This document shows positions 7,949-17,310 of a stretch of 64,000 bases of DNA, piece by piece. The stretch lies in assembly GCF_023195835.1 (NCBI RefSeq), contig NZ_CP096200.1, forward strand, positions 620,001 to 684,000, written 5' to 3'. Numbering within the stretch: position 1 is the first letter of the stretch; every line of letters starts with the position of its first letter. The position numbers were made by a program, and so were the translations under genes. This stretch comes from Vibrio sinaloensis. GTDB taxonomy: Bacteria > Pseudomonadota > Gammaproteobacteria > Enterobacterales > Vibrionaceae. The notes under the pieces are model-generated. The model was not told where the DNA came from. It did no database searches and worked only from the letters and a program-made list of their open reading frames with translations.

Positions 7949-10379
7949 ACTCACCACCCTCACCCCAAATTTACCCTCCTCTGAAGAGGTAGGCTTGCCT
8001 ATCGTTGGCCGCTCACATCAACACGAAAGCGCAGAAAAGCAGGCGATAGGCGAAGCCTTATTTATCGATGATCACGCGACCAAGGCTGGCTGCTTACATG
8101 CCGCTGTCATCGTCAGCAATGTCGCCCGAGGCACAATTGAACAGCTTGATGTTACCGATGTAAAACGTAGCCCTGGTGTCGTCACTGTCCTTAGCGGCGA
8201 GGACATTCCCGGCGAGAAAGACATTGGCCCGATTTTTAAAGGCGATCCATTGCTGGCTGAAGGAGAAGTCAAATATCACAGCCAACCTATTGCCCTGGTG
8301 TTAGCTCGCAGCCACCAACAAGCTTGGCAAGCAGCGAAAAAAGCTCACATCTGCATCGCCGCTGAAAAAGTCACAACCGACTACGCCAGCGCCGCGAGCC
8401 AGCCTCATCTATTGCCCAGGCGGCAATTTGGCCAAAGTGAAGCCAGCGAACCTGCGCCCATTATGATCGCGGGCGATCTGTTTGTTGGCGGCCAAGAGCA
8501 CTTCTATCTCGAAGGTCAAATCAGTCTGGCAGAACCAACGGAAGAAGGGGGCATCTATGTTCGCAGCTCGAGCCAACACCCGACTGAGGTACAAACATTG
8601 GTGGCAGAAGTGCTCAATATTCCGTTTAACAAAGTCACGGTCGATATGCGACGCATGGGAGGCGGATTTGGCGGGAAGGAGTCGCAAGCGGCGCAATGGG
8701 CCTGTCTTGCAGCACTCGGCGCGCACTGCACGGGCAAGCAGGTTAAGCTGCGTCTGCCGCGCAGCGTCGATATGTCCAGCACAGGCAAGCGCCACCCGTT
8801 TTACAATCGTTACCAGTTATCCGCAACTGAACACGGGCTGATTGAGAGCGCCAAGATTGAAGTGAATGGGTTGTGTGGGCACTCGGCGGATTTGTCCGGG
8901 GCCATCGTCGATCGCGCCATGTTTCACAGTGACAATGCCTACCACCTCGGCGCAGCGTGCATTACCGGTAACCGCTTAAAAACCGATACGGTGAGCCACA
9001 CCGCTTTTCGTGGCTTTGGTGGTCCTCAGGGGATGATTACCATAGAAAAGGCGATGCAAGCACTAAGCATTCATGCCGATAAAGATGCGCTCGATATTCG
9101 TCTGCAGAACCTCTATCGCCCGGGCAAAAACACCACCCCATATGGGATGGAAGTTGAACAAACCGATACCTTGAAAGAGGTCATCGAACAACTCGCCAAC
9201 AGTGCAGACTACCGCGCGCGGCGCGAGCAGATACGCCAATGGAACCGTGACAACCTGGTGCTGAAAAAAGGCCTAGCGCTTACCCCAGTCAAATTTGGCA
9301 TTTCGTTCACCGCAACCCATCTCAATCAGGCAGGCGCACTGGTTCATATCTACACCGATGGCAGTGTGCAAGTCTCACATGGTGGTACTGAAATGGGCCA
9401 AGGTTTACATACCAAAATCCAGCAGATTGTCGCCGAGACTCTAGGCATACCCATGTCTTTGGTTTTAGTGACCTCAACTCGAACCGACAAAGTGCCCAAT
9501 AGCTCGCCTACCGCAGCCTCTTCTGGTGCCGATTTGAACGGCATGGCAGCGCACAATGCCGCCAAAACCATCAAAGATCGCCTACTCGATTTTGCTGCGC
9601 AGCACTATGGTCATGCTGCCACTATTCGCGACGGTCAAGTGCTAATGGGGGAACAGCAGATCGCATGGGCAGAACTGGTACAAAACGCCTATTTGGCTCG
9701 CGTGTCGCTCTCAAGTAGCGGCTTTTACAAAACACCAAAGATTTGGTTCGACATGGAAAAATCCGTCGGCCGCCCGTTCTTTTACTTTTCCATCGGGGCT
9801 TCTTGCTCAGAAGTCACTATTGATACCTTGACCGGGGAAATGCGCTTAGATCGCGTCGATATTGTTCATGATGTCGGCAACAGCCTGAACCCCGCCATAG
9901 ACATGGGCCAGATCGAAGGGGCGTTTATCCAGGGTCTGGGCTGGCTCACCAGCGAAGAATTGCAGTGGGATGAGTCGGGCAAGCTTCTCAGTAATAGCCC
10001 AATGAACTACAAGATCCCCACCATTGGCGACTATCCGAAACAGATGAATATCGCCCTCTACCAAAAGGCTAACCCCGAACACAGTATCTATCGTTCCAAA
10101 GCTGTCGGCGAGCCCCCGTTTATGCACAGCATCAGCGTTTGGTGCGCGATTTACGATGCGATTGCTTCAATTAGCGATCACCAAATTGAACCGACACTGC
10201 ACGCCCCCGCCACTGGGGAGCGCATCCTCAAAGCGTGCCTAGAGCAGTACGACCGTATCGGTTATACCCGCAGTGAAACCTTAGGCGCGAATGCCAAAGT
10301 GAATCAGTTCAAACCGCTGCAAGCAGGCTCTCCAAACCAAACCTCAGCACATCAACCTCAATCTGAGCAGGAGTCGTAA
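7941..10379 (+). CDS. xdhB: Xanthine dehydrogenase molybdopterin-binding subunit
   Basis: The 812-residue catalytic large subunit. It oxidises hypoxanthine to xanthine and xanthine to urate at a molybdenum-pterin centre. Motifs seen in order are MGGGFGGKES, AFRGFGGPQGM, GGTEMGQGLHTK and HDVGNSLNPAIDMGQIEGAF, then KAVGEPPF, which contains the expected active-site glutamate. The N-terminal part is the a/b-hammerhead domain. It is translationally coupled to xdhA by an 8-base overlap. Its stop is followed after one base by xdhC, which matures the cofactor. Confidence 0.95.
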   Translation: MRRLTTLTPNLPSSEEVGLPIVGRSHQHESAEKQAIGEALFIDDHATKAGCLHAAVIVSNVARGTIEQLDVTDVKRSPGVVTVLSGEDIPGEKDIGPIFKGDPLLAEGEVKYHSQPIALVLARSHQQAWQAAKKAHICIAAEKVTTDYASAASQPHLLPRRQFGQSEASEPAPIMIAGDLFVGGQEHFYLEGQISLAEPTEEGGIYVRSSSQHPTEVQTLVAEVLNIPFNKVTVDMRRMGGGFGGKESQAAQWACLAALGAHCTGKQVKLRLPRSVDMSSTGKRHPFYNRYQLSATEHGLIESAKIEVNGLCGHSADLSGAIVDRAMFHSDNAYHLGAACITGNRLKTDTVSHTAFRGFGGPQGMITIEKAMQALSIHADKDALDIRLQNLYRPGKNTTPYGMEVEQTDTLKEVIEQLANSADYRARREQIRQWNRDNLVLKKGLALTPVKFGISFTATHLNQAGALVHIYTDGSVQVSHGGTEMGQGLHTKIQQIVAETLGIPMSLVLVTSTRTDKVPNSSPTAASSGADLNGMAAHNAAKTIKDRLLDFAAQHYGHAATIRDGQVLMGEQQIAWAELVQNAYLARVSLSSSGFYKTPKIWFDMEKSVGRPFFYFSIGASCSEVTIDTLTGEMRLDRVDIVHDVGNSLNPAIDMGQIEGAFIQGLGWLTSEELQWDESGKLLSNSPMNYKIPTIGDYPKQMNIALYQKANPEHSIYRSKAVGEPPFMHSISVWCAIYDAIASISDHQIEPTLHAPATGERILKACLEQYDRIGYTRSETLGANAKVNQFKPLQAGSPNQTSAHQPQSEQES

Positions 10380-10380
10380 T

Positions 10381-11280
10381 ATGCAATCATTAACTCAACC
10401 CGGCTCAACGCCGTTTTCCACCATCAAGCAAGGTTGGCTCACTGCTTGCCAAGAGCTAGAGCAGCATGGTCAACCCTACTGCATCGCCACTGTAGTCGCA
10501 GAGGTGGGGTCAGTGCCACGAGCGCGCGGGGCAAAAATGGTGATCACCCCAACCCATCAATACGACACTTTAGGCGGAGGCAATCTTGAGTTTCAGGTGA
10601 TTCAAAAAGCCAGAGAGGGCCTTGCGCAGCATAAGCAACAAGCAAGTATCGAGCGCTTCTCCCTTGCTGCGGATCTGGGCCAATGCTGCGGCGGCGCGGT
10701 GCAAGTCTTGCTCGAGTTTATGCAAACCAATCAGCCCAAGGTGGTGGTGTTTGGTGCCGGGCATGTCTGCCACTCTCTGACGTCGATATTGCGCGAGCTC
10801 CCTTACCATCTCACCGTGGTCGATACTCGCTCAGAATGGCTTGAGCCACTCTCGTCTGTGGGCATTACCACCCACTGCTGTGATGAACCTGCCTCGATGG
10901 TAGCAGAGATGAGCAGCAACAGCCATCTTGTGGTCATGACCCAAGATCATAGCTTGGATTATGCCATCGTCAGCAAGGCGCTCGAACAAAACCGATTTTC
11001 CTTTGTGGGTCTGATTGGCTCCGAGTCCAAGAATCAACGCTTTCGCTTTCGTCTCGAAGAGCAACTTAAACGCCCAGAGCTGATCGAGCCGCTCATCTGT
11101 CCTATCGGTCACCCCGACGTGCAAGGCAAGTTGCCTATGCAAGTGGCGGTATCGATTAGCGCGCAATTGATTGAGCGATTTGCCAATTCAGAGACACAAC
11201 ACAAAGCGGAGCATCTGAGCAAGCAGAGCTGGCAAGCGGCCAGTCAGGCGCGTCAATCACTTAAACAGGTGAGCTTATGA
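10381..11280 (+). CDS. xdhC: Xanthine dehydrogenase accessory protein XdhC
   Basis: A 299-residue chaperone of the XdhC/CoxI family, which binds molybdenum cofactor, promotes its sulfuration and inserts it into XdhB. The N-terminal XdhC_CoxI domain has VAEVGSVPRARGAKM and DLGQCCGGAV. The C-terminal Rossmann-like domain begins VVVFGAGHVCHSL. The start follows CAGGAG and lies one base after the xdhB stop. It shares ATGA with uraD. Confidence 0.93.
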   Translation: MQSLTQPGSTPFSTIKQGWLTACQELEQHGQPYCIATVVAEVGSVPRARGAKMVITPTHQYDTLGGGNLEFQVIQKAREGLAQHKQQASIERFSLAADLGQCCGGAVQVLLEFMQTNQPKVVVFGAGHVCHSLTSILRELPYHLTVVDTRSEWLEPLSSVGITTHCCDEPASMVAEMSSNSHLVVMTQDHSLDYAIVSKALEQNRFSFVGLIGSESKNQRFRFRLEEQLKRPELIEPLICPIGHPDVQGKLPMQVAVSISAQLIERFANSETQHKAEHLSKQSWQAASQARQSLKQVSL

Positions 11281-11762
11281 CCGACTGCCAAGCGCCAAGC
11301 CTGATGGATAATCTAGCCTCGATCTGCACCAGTCGCCGCTGGCAAAAACTGATGCTTGAATACCGCCCTGATTCTGACTTTGACAGTCTAACCCTGGCCG
11401 CCAATAAGGCGTTCGATCAACTGCAAGAGCAAGATTGGTTGGAAGCGTTCGCTGGCCATCCGATGATTGGCGATCTCTCCACCTTGCAGCAGAAGTACGC
11501 TCAAGGCAAAACCCTCAGTGAAGCAGAACAATCAGGCGTGTCATTGGCGACAGATCAAGTGCTGCAGCAACTCCTGAACGAGAACCAACGCTACTTGGAC
11601 AAATTTGGCTTTATTTTCATCGTGTTTGCGACCAACAAGAGCGCAGATGAGATGCTCGATTTGCTCAAAACACGCATCACCAACCCACGCCATATTGAAC
11701 TGGAAAACGCCGCCATTGAGCAACGCAACATCAGTCAACACCGAATGGAGGCTTATCGATGA
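11277..11762 (+). CDS. uraD: OHCU decarboxylase UraD
   Basis: A 161-residue all-helical enzyme that converts 2-oxo-4-hydroxy-4-carboxy-5-ureidoimidazoline to (S)-allantoin. The catalytic His lies in AGHPMIGDLS (family HPxIGD), a conserved Glu in LSEAEQSGV, and the helix FGFIFIVFATNKSADEML corresponds to the FIVCATGKSA-type family segment. It sits between xdhC and uraH with four-base overlaps on both sides, so the three are translationally coupled. Confidence 0.93.
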   Translation: MTDCQAPSLMDNLASICTSRRWQKLMLEYRPDSDFDSLTLAANKAFDQLQEQDWLEAFAGHPMIGDLSTLQQKYAQGKTLSEAEQSGVSLATDQVLQQLLNENQRYLDKFGFIFIVFATNKSADEMLDLLKTRITNPRHIELENAAIEQRNISQHRMEAYR

Positions 11763-12082
11763 GTTCCCTAAGTTGTCATGTGCTCGACACCACCCATGGG
11801 CAGCCTGCGCCGCAAGTGCCTGTCTCACTGCTTGAGTTTGGAACCTTAACCACGATCGCCACCGCTGTCACCGATACCGATGGCCGAGCCCGCTTTGATT
11901 GTGAGCTGGCTATAGACCAAACCTACACCTTGAGATTTGCAACACAGGCGTATTGTCAGCAACGCTTTGGCACCGTGTTTTTTCCGCTGATCGAGGTCCA
12001 TTTTCAGATAGCGGATCAGCGCCACTACCATGTACCGGTGCTGCTCTCTGCTTATTCATATTCCACTTATCGCGGGAGCTAA
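11759..12082 (+). CDS. uraH: 5-hydroxyisourate hydrolase (transthyretin-like)
   Basis: A 107-residue transthyretin-related protein. It begins with CHVLDTTHGQPAPQVPVSL, and the C-terminus is the diagnostic tetrapeptide YRGS. The N-terminal His and the C-terminal YRGS form the active site that opens 5-hydroxyisourate to OHCU. No signal peptide is seen, so it should act in the cytoplasm. It overlaps uraD by four bases and precedes guaD by four. Confidence 0.95.
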   Translation: MSSLSCHVLDTTHGQPAPQVPVSLLEFGTLTTIATAVTDTDGRARFDCELAIDQTYTLRFATQAYCQQRFGTVFFPLIEVHFQIADQRHYHVPVLLSAYSYSTYRGS

Positions 12083-12086
12083 CACT

Positions 12087-13454
12087 ATGACTCAACAGGT
12101 ACACAGAGGCAGCATTCTGCACTTTCCGAAAACCACGTCCGATCCGGCGGCCAACTATCAGTATTTTAATGATGGGGTTTTGGTGACCGAAAACGGGCGA
12201 ATCCGTCATTTAGGCGAAGCCAGTGAGTTTTTTAAGCTGCCAGCCAATCAGCAGCGACTCAACTATGGCGGAGTGGAAATGCACAAAGGTTTGATTATCC
12301 CTGGGATGATCGATAGCCATGTTCATTTTCCGCAAATCGAGATGATTGCTAGCTACGGAAAACAGCTGTTGGACTGGTTGAACGAATACACTTTTCCAAC
12401 CGAGCAGCAATTTGCCAATCAGGCCTATGCTGACGCCCAAGCTGAGTTTTTCTTAAACCAACTACTGTCACACGGCACCACCACCGCCAGCGTATTTGCC
12501 ACGGTGCACCCACAGTCGGTGAACGCTTTTTTCTGCGCTGCCGAGTCGCTGCAAGCACGAATGATCTGTGGCAAAGTCATGATGGACCGCTTTTGCCCAG
12601 AGACGCTGCAAGACACCCCAGAATCGGCATACCGCGACAGCAAAGCTCTGATTGAGCGTTGGCACAACCAAGGCCGCGCCATGTATGCCATTACGCCTCG
12701 CTTCGCCCCCACCAGCACGCCGGAGCAACTGGCAAAGGCGGGTCAGCTCGCCAACGAACATCCCGATACCTTTATTCAAACCCATCTCAGCGAAAACTTA
12801 GGTGAGGTGGCGTGGATTAAAGAGCTGTATCCAGAGCATAGTGACTATCTTGGTGTGTATGAGGCTTATGATCTGGTGCGCGAGCGCGCTCTGTTTGGTC
12901 ATGCGATTCACCTCGAAGACCGAGAGTACCGAAGTTTGGCTCAATCTGGAGCCACCATCAGTTTTTGCCCTTCATCGAACCTATTTCTAGGCAGCGGCCT
13001 GTTCAATTTCGACCGAGCAAAAGCTGAGGGGATTCATGTATCCATCGCCAGCGATGTGGGCGCAGGAACCGACTTAAGCTTGTTCGCCAATCAAGCGGAT
13101 GCCTACAAGATCTGTCAACTGCAAAACAGCAGCTTAGATCCCTTTGAGTCCTTGTATTTATCAACACAAGGCGCTGCTGCAGGCATGGGGATTGACCACC
13201 TAGTGGGCAACTTAAACCCCGGCAGTGAAGCCGACTTCGTCGAGTTGGATTTCATGGCATCGCCGATACTGCAACAGCGATTGCTACGCTGCAAAACACT
13301 GCGTGAACAACTGTTTGCCATCATCACGCTTAGCGATGACCGTGTTATCGAACGCACCTATCTGTGCGGCAATTTAGTCTACAAAAAAGGAAGTAAAGTA
13401 TGTGGCCACAACTCTACGAGTGGATTGCGTTATTTATCAAATGGTTCCATGTAA
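12087..13454 (+). CDS. guaD: Guanine deaminase
   Basis: A 455-residue amidohydrolase converting guanine to xanthine, so it feeds Xdh. The metal motif appears as PGMIDSHVHFPQIEM, followed by YGKQLLDWLNEYTFPTE, typical of GuaD. Further metal ligands are in THLSENLGE, GHAIHLED and ASDVGAGTDLS. The start is the ATG at 12087 after CGGGAGC, four bases beyond uraH. The reading frame continues 55 bases into puuD, giving a C-terminal tail (KVCGHNSTSG...) that does not look like a normal GuaD end. Confidence 0.94.
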   Translation: MTQQVHRGSILHFPKTTSDPAANYQYFNDGVLVTENGRIRHLGEASEFFKLPANQQRLNYGGVEMHKGLIIPGMIDSHVHFPQIEMIASYGKQLLDWLNEYTFPTEQQFANQAYADAQAEFFLNQLLSHGTTTASVFATVHPQSVNAFFCAAESLQARMICGKVMMDRFCPETLQDTPESAYRDSKALIERWHNQGRAMYAITPRFAPTSTPEQLAKAGQLANEHPDTFIQTHLSENLGEVAWIKELYPEHSDYLGVYEAYDLVRERALFGHAIHLEDREYRSLAQSGATISFCPSSNLFLGSGLFNFDRAKAEGIHVSIASDVGAGTDLSLFANQADAYKICQLQNSSLDPFESLYLSTQGAAAGMGIDHLVGNLNPGSEADFVELDFMASPILQQRLLRCKTLREQLFAIITLSDDRVIERTYLCGNLVYKKGSKVCGHNSTSGLRYLSNGSM

Positions 13455-14638
13455 TTTGTGGTGTTGCATGGATAGGCGCGAGTTTCTATTTCACTTGGCT
13501 GGACAACAGTTTAGAAACGCCACCTCAATGGAAGAAAGACAAGGGAATCAAAGGGGATTTGTGGGCCGTGCATGGTGGCGGCTTCTACGAAGTGGCAAAG
13601 TATCAAGTCGGCCCACAGCAGATGCCACCAAACCTACATTGGTTTAAATGGGAAGCGTACAGCACATGGATTACCGGAAGTGTGCTGCTGGTGTGGATGT
13701 ATTACTTCAATGCTCAAGCCTATCTCATCGACCCAAGGATTATGCCGCTATCGAGCTTAGAGGCGGTCGCGTTAGGTATCGTTGGCATCGTCGCTGGGGT
13801 AGCCAGCTATGAGCTGCTGCTTCGCTCGCCATTGGCTAAAGTCAAGGTCGCTTTTTTGCTCTCGATAATCGCTCTTGGTGCGCTGTTTTTTTATGGCTTC
13901 AGTCAGGTTTTCAGTGGCCGCGGGGCATTCATTCATATGGGTGCCTTGATAGGCTCAATCATGGCCAACAATGTGTTTTACAAAATCATTCCAGGGCAGA
14001 GAAAAATGGTGGCGCAAGTTGCCAGTGGCAGCGAGGTTGACCCAGCACCCGGGATCGAAGGCAAGAGACGCTCGATCCACAACAACTACCTTACGTTACC
14101 GATTATTTTTCTTATGATCAGCAATCACTATCCGATGATTTATCAACACCAATTCAATTGGTTGATAGCGCTTTTGGTCATGTTGATCAGTGCTTGGATA
14201 CGCTTTTACTTTAATTTAAAACACACAGGGACAACCAAGCCCAGTGTGATGGTGAGTGGTCTCAGCGCAATGGTTTTGCTCGCCGTCGTGGTCAGCTGGC
14301 CAATCAGCCAAACCACTCATAGCCCTGATGTGGCAGTCCAGCAAACACAGCACAGTACACAGACAACCGAGACTAACCAGATCTCAGTCGAGCAGCAGGC
14401 GGTGTTCGCTATCGTCAAGCAGCGCTGCGCGACCTGTCATAGCAGTCAACCGAGTGACGATGTCTTTGCCATGGCCCCCGCTGGTGCCACCTTTGATAGC
14501 TGGCAAGATGTGCAACGTTGGTCACCACGCATCCTGGCGCGAACCGTCGAAAGCGCAGATATGCCATTTATGAACAAAACCGGTATGACTCAAGAGGAAC
14601 GCAACCTGCTAAAACGCACCTTAGTGGCTGAGCAGTAA
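13400..14638 (+). CDS. puuD: Membrane urate oxidase with C-terminal cytochrome c domain
   Basis: A 412-residue integral membrane protein of the PuuD family. It starts WPQLYEWIALFIKWFHVICGVAWIG and has about eight transmembrane helices through residue 300, then a linker and a haem-c motif CATCH (C343, C346, H347). PuuD oxidises urate and passes electrons to the respiratory chain, replacing soluble uricase, which is absent here. The start has a good AAGGAAG site inside the end of guaD, giving a 55-base overlap. The C-terminal domain should face the periplasm, where haem c is attached. Confidence 0.92.
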   Translation: MWPQLYEWIALFIKWFHVICGVAWIGASFYFTWLDNSLETPPQWKKDKGIKGDLWAVHGGGFYEVAKYQVGPQQMPPNLHWFKWEAYSTWITGSVLLVWMYYFNAQAYLIDPRIMPLSSLEAVALGIVGIVAGVASYELLLRSPLAKVKVAFLLSIIALGALFFYGFSQVFSGRGAFIHMGALIGSIMANNVFYKIIPGQRKMVAQVASGSEVDPAPGIEGKRRSIHNNYLTLPIIFLMISNHYPMIYQHQFNWLIALLVMLISAWIRFYFNLKHTGTTKPSVMVSGLSAMVLLAVVVSWPISQTTHSPDVAVQQTQHSTQTTETNQISVEQQAVFAIVKQRCATCHSSQPSDDVFAMAPAGATFDSWQDVQRWSPRILARTVESADMPFMNKTGMTQEERNLLKRTLVAEQ

Positions 14639-14664
14639 AACAACTCTTGTGATGTCGAAAAAGC

Positions 14665-14692
14665 AAAACGGTCGCCAATTGGCGACTGTTTT
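14665..14692. terminator. Bidirectional terminator between puuD and glycerate kinase
   Basis: AAAACGGTCGCC (14665-14676) pairs with GGCGACTGTTTT (14681-14692) around AATT. A-tract and T-tract ends allow function in both directions for these convergent genes. Confidence 0.8.
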
Positions 14693-14710
14693 CGTACAAG
14701 GCGAATAAGG

Positions 14711-15847
14711 TTATTTAAGCGACATCGCCAGCGCGGCTGCAACATTACGTGATGTCATCTCAACGTTAAACGCCGCTTCTTTAAGCGCGGTAGGCAAATC
14801 GGTCGCCCCCAACACCACACTGTAGACCGCATCGATGCCATGCGCATGCACCACCGAGCAATCTTTCGCTATGCTGCCTGCAATACCAATCACCGGCAGA
14901 TGGTATTGTTTGGCGGTGCGTGCAACACCAATCGGTGTTTTTCCATGGATGGTTTGACTATCAATACGACCTTCTCCGGTGATCACTAAATCCGCATCAC
15001 GAAGCACTTGTGACAAGTTCACCGCGTCCATGACAATGCTGATTCCCGGGCGAAGCGTGGCATCAAATAGACCCAGCAGCGCAGCACCTAATCCACCAGC
15101 AGCGCCGGCTCCCGCTTGCTCAATCACATCTTTGCCATTGGTTTGAGCAATTACCGCGGCGTAATGCGCCAAGTTTTGGTCCAGTTGTCGGACCATCTCC
15201 GGCGTCGCACCTTTTTGCGGGCCAAAAACTTGGGAGGCGCCTTTCGGGCCGCACAGTGGGTTATCGACGTCACACGCCACTTCGAGCTTAACGTCACTTA
15301 AACGGGCATCTAAGCCGGCCAAGTCGATGCTTGCTAACTGCGCCAGTGCTCCGCCCCCGGAGGCAAGCTCATTTCCTTCACTATCGATAAAGCGAGCGCC
15401 CAGCGCCTGAGCCATACCCATGCCGCCATCGTTGGTCGCACTGCCACCGATACCGACGATGATGTGTTGTACGCCCGCATCGAGCGCTGCTTTAATCAGC
15501 TCACCGGTTCCATAGGTGGTGGTGAGCATTGGGTTGCGTTTTTCAGGCTCAACCAGATGCAAGCCAGACGCGGCCGCCATTTCAATCACCGCGGTTGAAC
15601 CATCTCCTAACACACCATAAAAGCCTTCAACTTTTTGTCCAAGCGGTCCGGTGACCTCTGCACTGACGATATGGCCACCGGTTGCGTCGACCAGCGATTG
15701 CACTGTGCCTTCGCCACCATCCGCCATCGGCAATTTTACATACTCGGCGTGGGGTAACACTTGCTTAAAGCCACTTTCGATCGCGGTGGCGACTTCCATC
15801 GCCGTTAAACTTTCTTTGTACGAATCTGGAGCAATGACAATCTTCAT
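14711..15847 (-). CDS. Glycerate 2-kinase (GarK/GlxK family)
   Basis: A 378-residue kinase of the glycerate kinase type 1 family, phosphorylating D-glycerate. It begins MKIVIAPDSYKESLTAMEVA and holds MADGGEGTVQ, GIGGSATNDGGMG and ITGEGRIDSQT, the classic family motifs. It follows the GntP permease by nine bases with AAGGACTCGAG before the start, so the two are one operon for glycerate uptake and entry into glycolysis. Glycerate can also come from glyoxylate released by allantoin breakdown, a possible link to the neighbouring purine genes (inference). The garK/glxK distinction is not clear from sequence. Confidence 0.92.
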   Translation of the reverse strand: MKIVIAPDSYKESLTAMEVATAIESGFKQVLPHAEYVKLPMADGGEGTVQSLVDATGGHIVSAEVTGPLGQKVEGFYGVLGDGSTAVIEMAAASGLHLVEPEKRNPMLTTTYGTGELIKAALDAGVQHIIVGIGGSATNDGGMGMAQALGARFIDSEGNELASGGGALAQLASIDLAGLDARLSDVKLEVACDVDNPLCGPKGASQVFGPQKGATPEMVRQLDQNLAHYAAVIAQTNGKDVIEQAGAGAAGGLGAALLGLFDATLRPGISIVMDAVNLSQVLRDADLVITGEGRIDSQTIHGKTPIGVARTAKQYHLPVIGIAGSIAKDCSVVHAHGIDAVYSVVLGATDLPTALKEAAFNVEMTSRNVAAALAMSLK

Positions 15848-15856
15848 CTCGAGTCC

Positions 15857-17122
15857 TTAAACAAATAAACCAAACACGCCGAACATCATGGTTGAGACAA
15901 AAGCAATCAGCAGACCGACGGCTGACTCGTAAGGAATGAGCTTAAGTCGCTCACGAATATCCATATGCACCGCGCCCCCCGTCGCATGAAAGAAGCCTCC
16001 GTGAGGCATATGGTCGAGTGCCATTGCACCGGAGTGAATCATCGCAGCACCTGCTAGAGCAGGAACACCCAACTCTAAAATAGTGCTGCTAAACACACTG
16101 GCCGCAACCGCGGTACCGGCTGTTGTCGACGCCGTTGCCAACGCCATTATCGCACCAGAGGCTGGCGCCAGTAGGAAGGAAGGCAAGCCTGACGCAGTTA
16201 ATCCATCAATCAAACCCTCTTTTAGACCCGAGTTGGCAATAATGCCTGCTAGCGTACCGGTACCCAGTAACAAAACCGCAACCGGCGCCATGCGGCTTAA
16301 GCCTGCGACTGCAAAGTGGTTGGTATCAGAAAAACGGCCCATCACAACGGCACCAACCAAGCCCCCTACAGGCAAAGCGATCATTGGATCGACGTCAATT
16401 CCAGCGATTGGCCGTATACAGAGCAGAACAATCACAACCAAAGGTGCCACAATCGCCGCATTGAATGATGGCAGCTGGGAATGATCGACTTCCACCACTT
16501 CGCAAGCATCGACTTTAGAGCCTTTATTCACCAATTTTTTCGCAATAAAGTAAGCGAGCACCAAGCCACACAGACCAGGAATAACCCCTGCTGCCATGAC
16601 TGACGTTAGCGGGACATTGAAGGCATCAGCTGCAGCAATCGCATTCGGGTTCGGAGACATTACATTACCCGCTTTACCACCGCTAACCATGGCAAATAAG
16701 ATGGCAGTTTTCGATAGATCAGCGCGTCGCGCAATCGCCAGAGCAATGGGAGAAACGGTAATCACCGCCGCATCAACAAACACGCCAACGCCGGTCAGAA
16801 TCATGGTCGCAATAGCCAACGCCAGTAGTGCTCTGGTTTCTCCGACTTTTTTAATAATAGTTTCAGCAATCGAGGTGGCCGCGCCAGACTCAATTAAGAC
16901 GCCAGCAAGCACGCCTGCAGTGAGGATGCGCAAAACGGCTGACACGATATCTTGAGCACCGCCAACCATTAAGTTGACAGTATCGGTCAGCGATACACCG
17001 CCAATGACACCACCGATCAGGGCACCGATAATCATGCCATAAGCGGGCGGCACTTTTTTTAGGATAAGAGCAATGGCGACAACCAATGCGGTCAGCGCGC
17101 CAAGAGTAGAGACTTCTATCAT
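15857..17122 (-). CDS. GntP-family permease, probable glycerate transporter
   Basis: A 421-residue inner-membrane permease of the gluconate:H+ symporter (GntP) family with about 12 hydrophobic segments. Characteristic stretches are VPPAYGMIIGALIGG, VFVDAAVITVSPIALAIARR, GGKAGNVMSPNPNAIAAADAF and HSGAMALDHMPHGGFFHATGG. It is the first gene of a two-gene operon with glycerate kinase, which points to D-glycerate or a related sugar acid as substrate. A truncated CdaR regulator remnant lies just upstream, so control of this operon may have changed. Confidence 0.9.
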   Translation of the reverse strand: MIEVSTLGALTALVVAIALILKKVPPAYGMIIGALIGGVIGGVSLTDTVNLMVGGAQDIVSAVLRILTAGVLAGVLIESGAATSIAETIIKKVGETRALLALAIATMILTGVGVFVDAAVITVSPIALAIARRADLSKTAILFAMVSGGKAGNVMSPNPNAIAAADAFNVPLTSVMAAGVIPGLCGLVLAYFIAKKLVNKGSKVDACEVVEVDHSQLPSFNAAIVAPLVVIVLLCIRPIAGIDVDPMIALPVGGLVGAVVMGRFSDTNHFAVAGLSRMAPVAVLLLGTGTLAGIIANSGLKEGLIDGLTASGLPSFLLAPASGAIMALATASTTAGTAVAASVFSSTILELGVPALAGAAMIHSGAMALDHMPHGGFFHATGGAVHMDIRERLKLIPYESAVGLLIAFVSTMMFGVFGLFV

Positions 17123-17172
17123 TTTTGTTTTTCCGACTGTTTCTTCAACTGCCAGCAGGGTACGTGCAGACG

Positions 17173-17289
17173 CTAAGGGTCACTCGAGCCGATAATCTGA
17201 CCATTCTCGTCCATCACGTTGACGGGAAACTGAATAATTTTGGTCGCTCTTTCAACGATTTGTCGGGCAATTAAAGTATTTAGCTGCAT
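17173..17289 (-). pseudogene. cdaR: cdaR remnant: first 38 codons of a sugar-diacid regulator
   Basis: A 38-codon ORF (ATG at 17289-17287, TAG at 17175-17173) whose product contains ARQIVERATKIIQ, PVNVMDENGQIIGSSD. This matches the start of the CdaR/SdaR sensor domain (family pattern QxIVxRxxxIIxxxxNVMDxxGxIIGSxD). The family is about 380 residues; everything after the SSD segment is missing, since only 50 bases remain before gntP. CdaR normally activates sugar-acid/glycerate genes such as these. It is a decayed gene left by a deletion, although the short peptide could still be translated. Confidence 0.8.
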
Positions 17290-17310
17290 ATTCGTCACTT
17301 ACTTCAGTGA

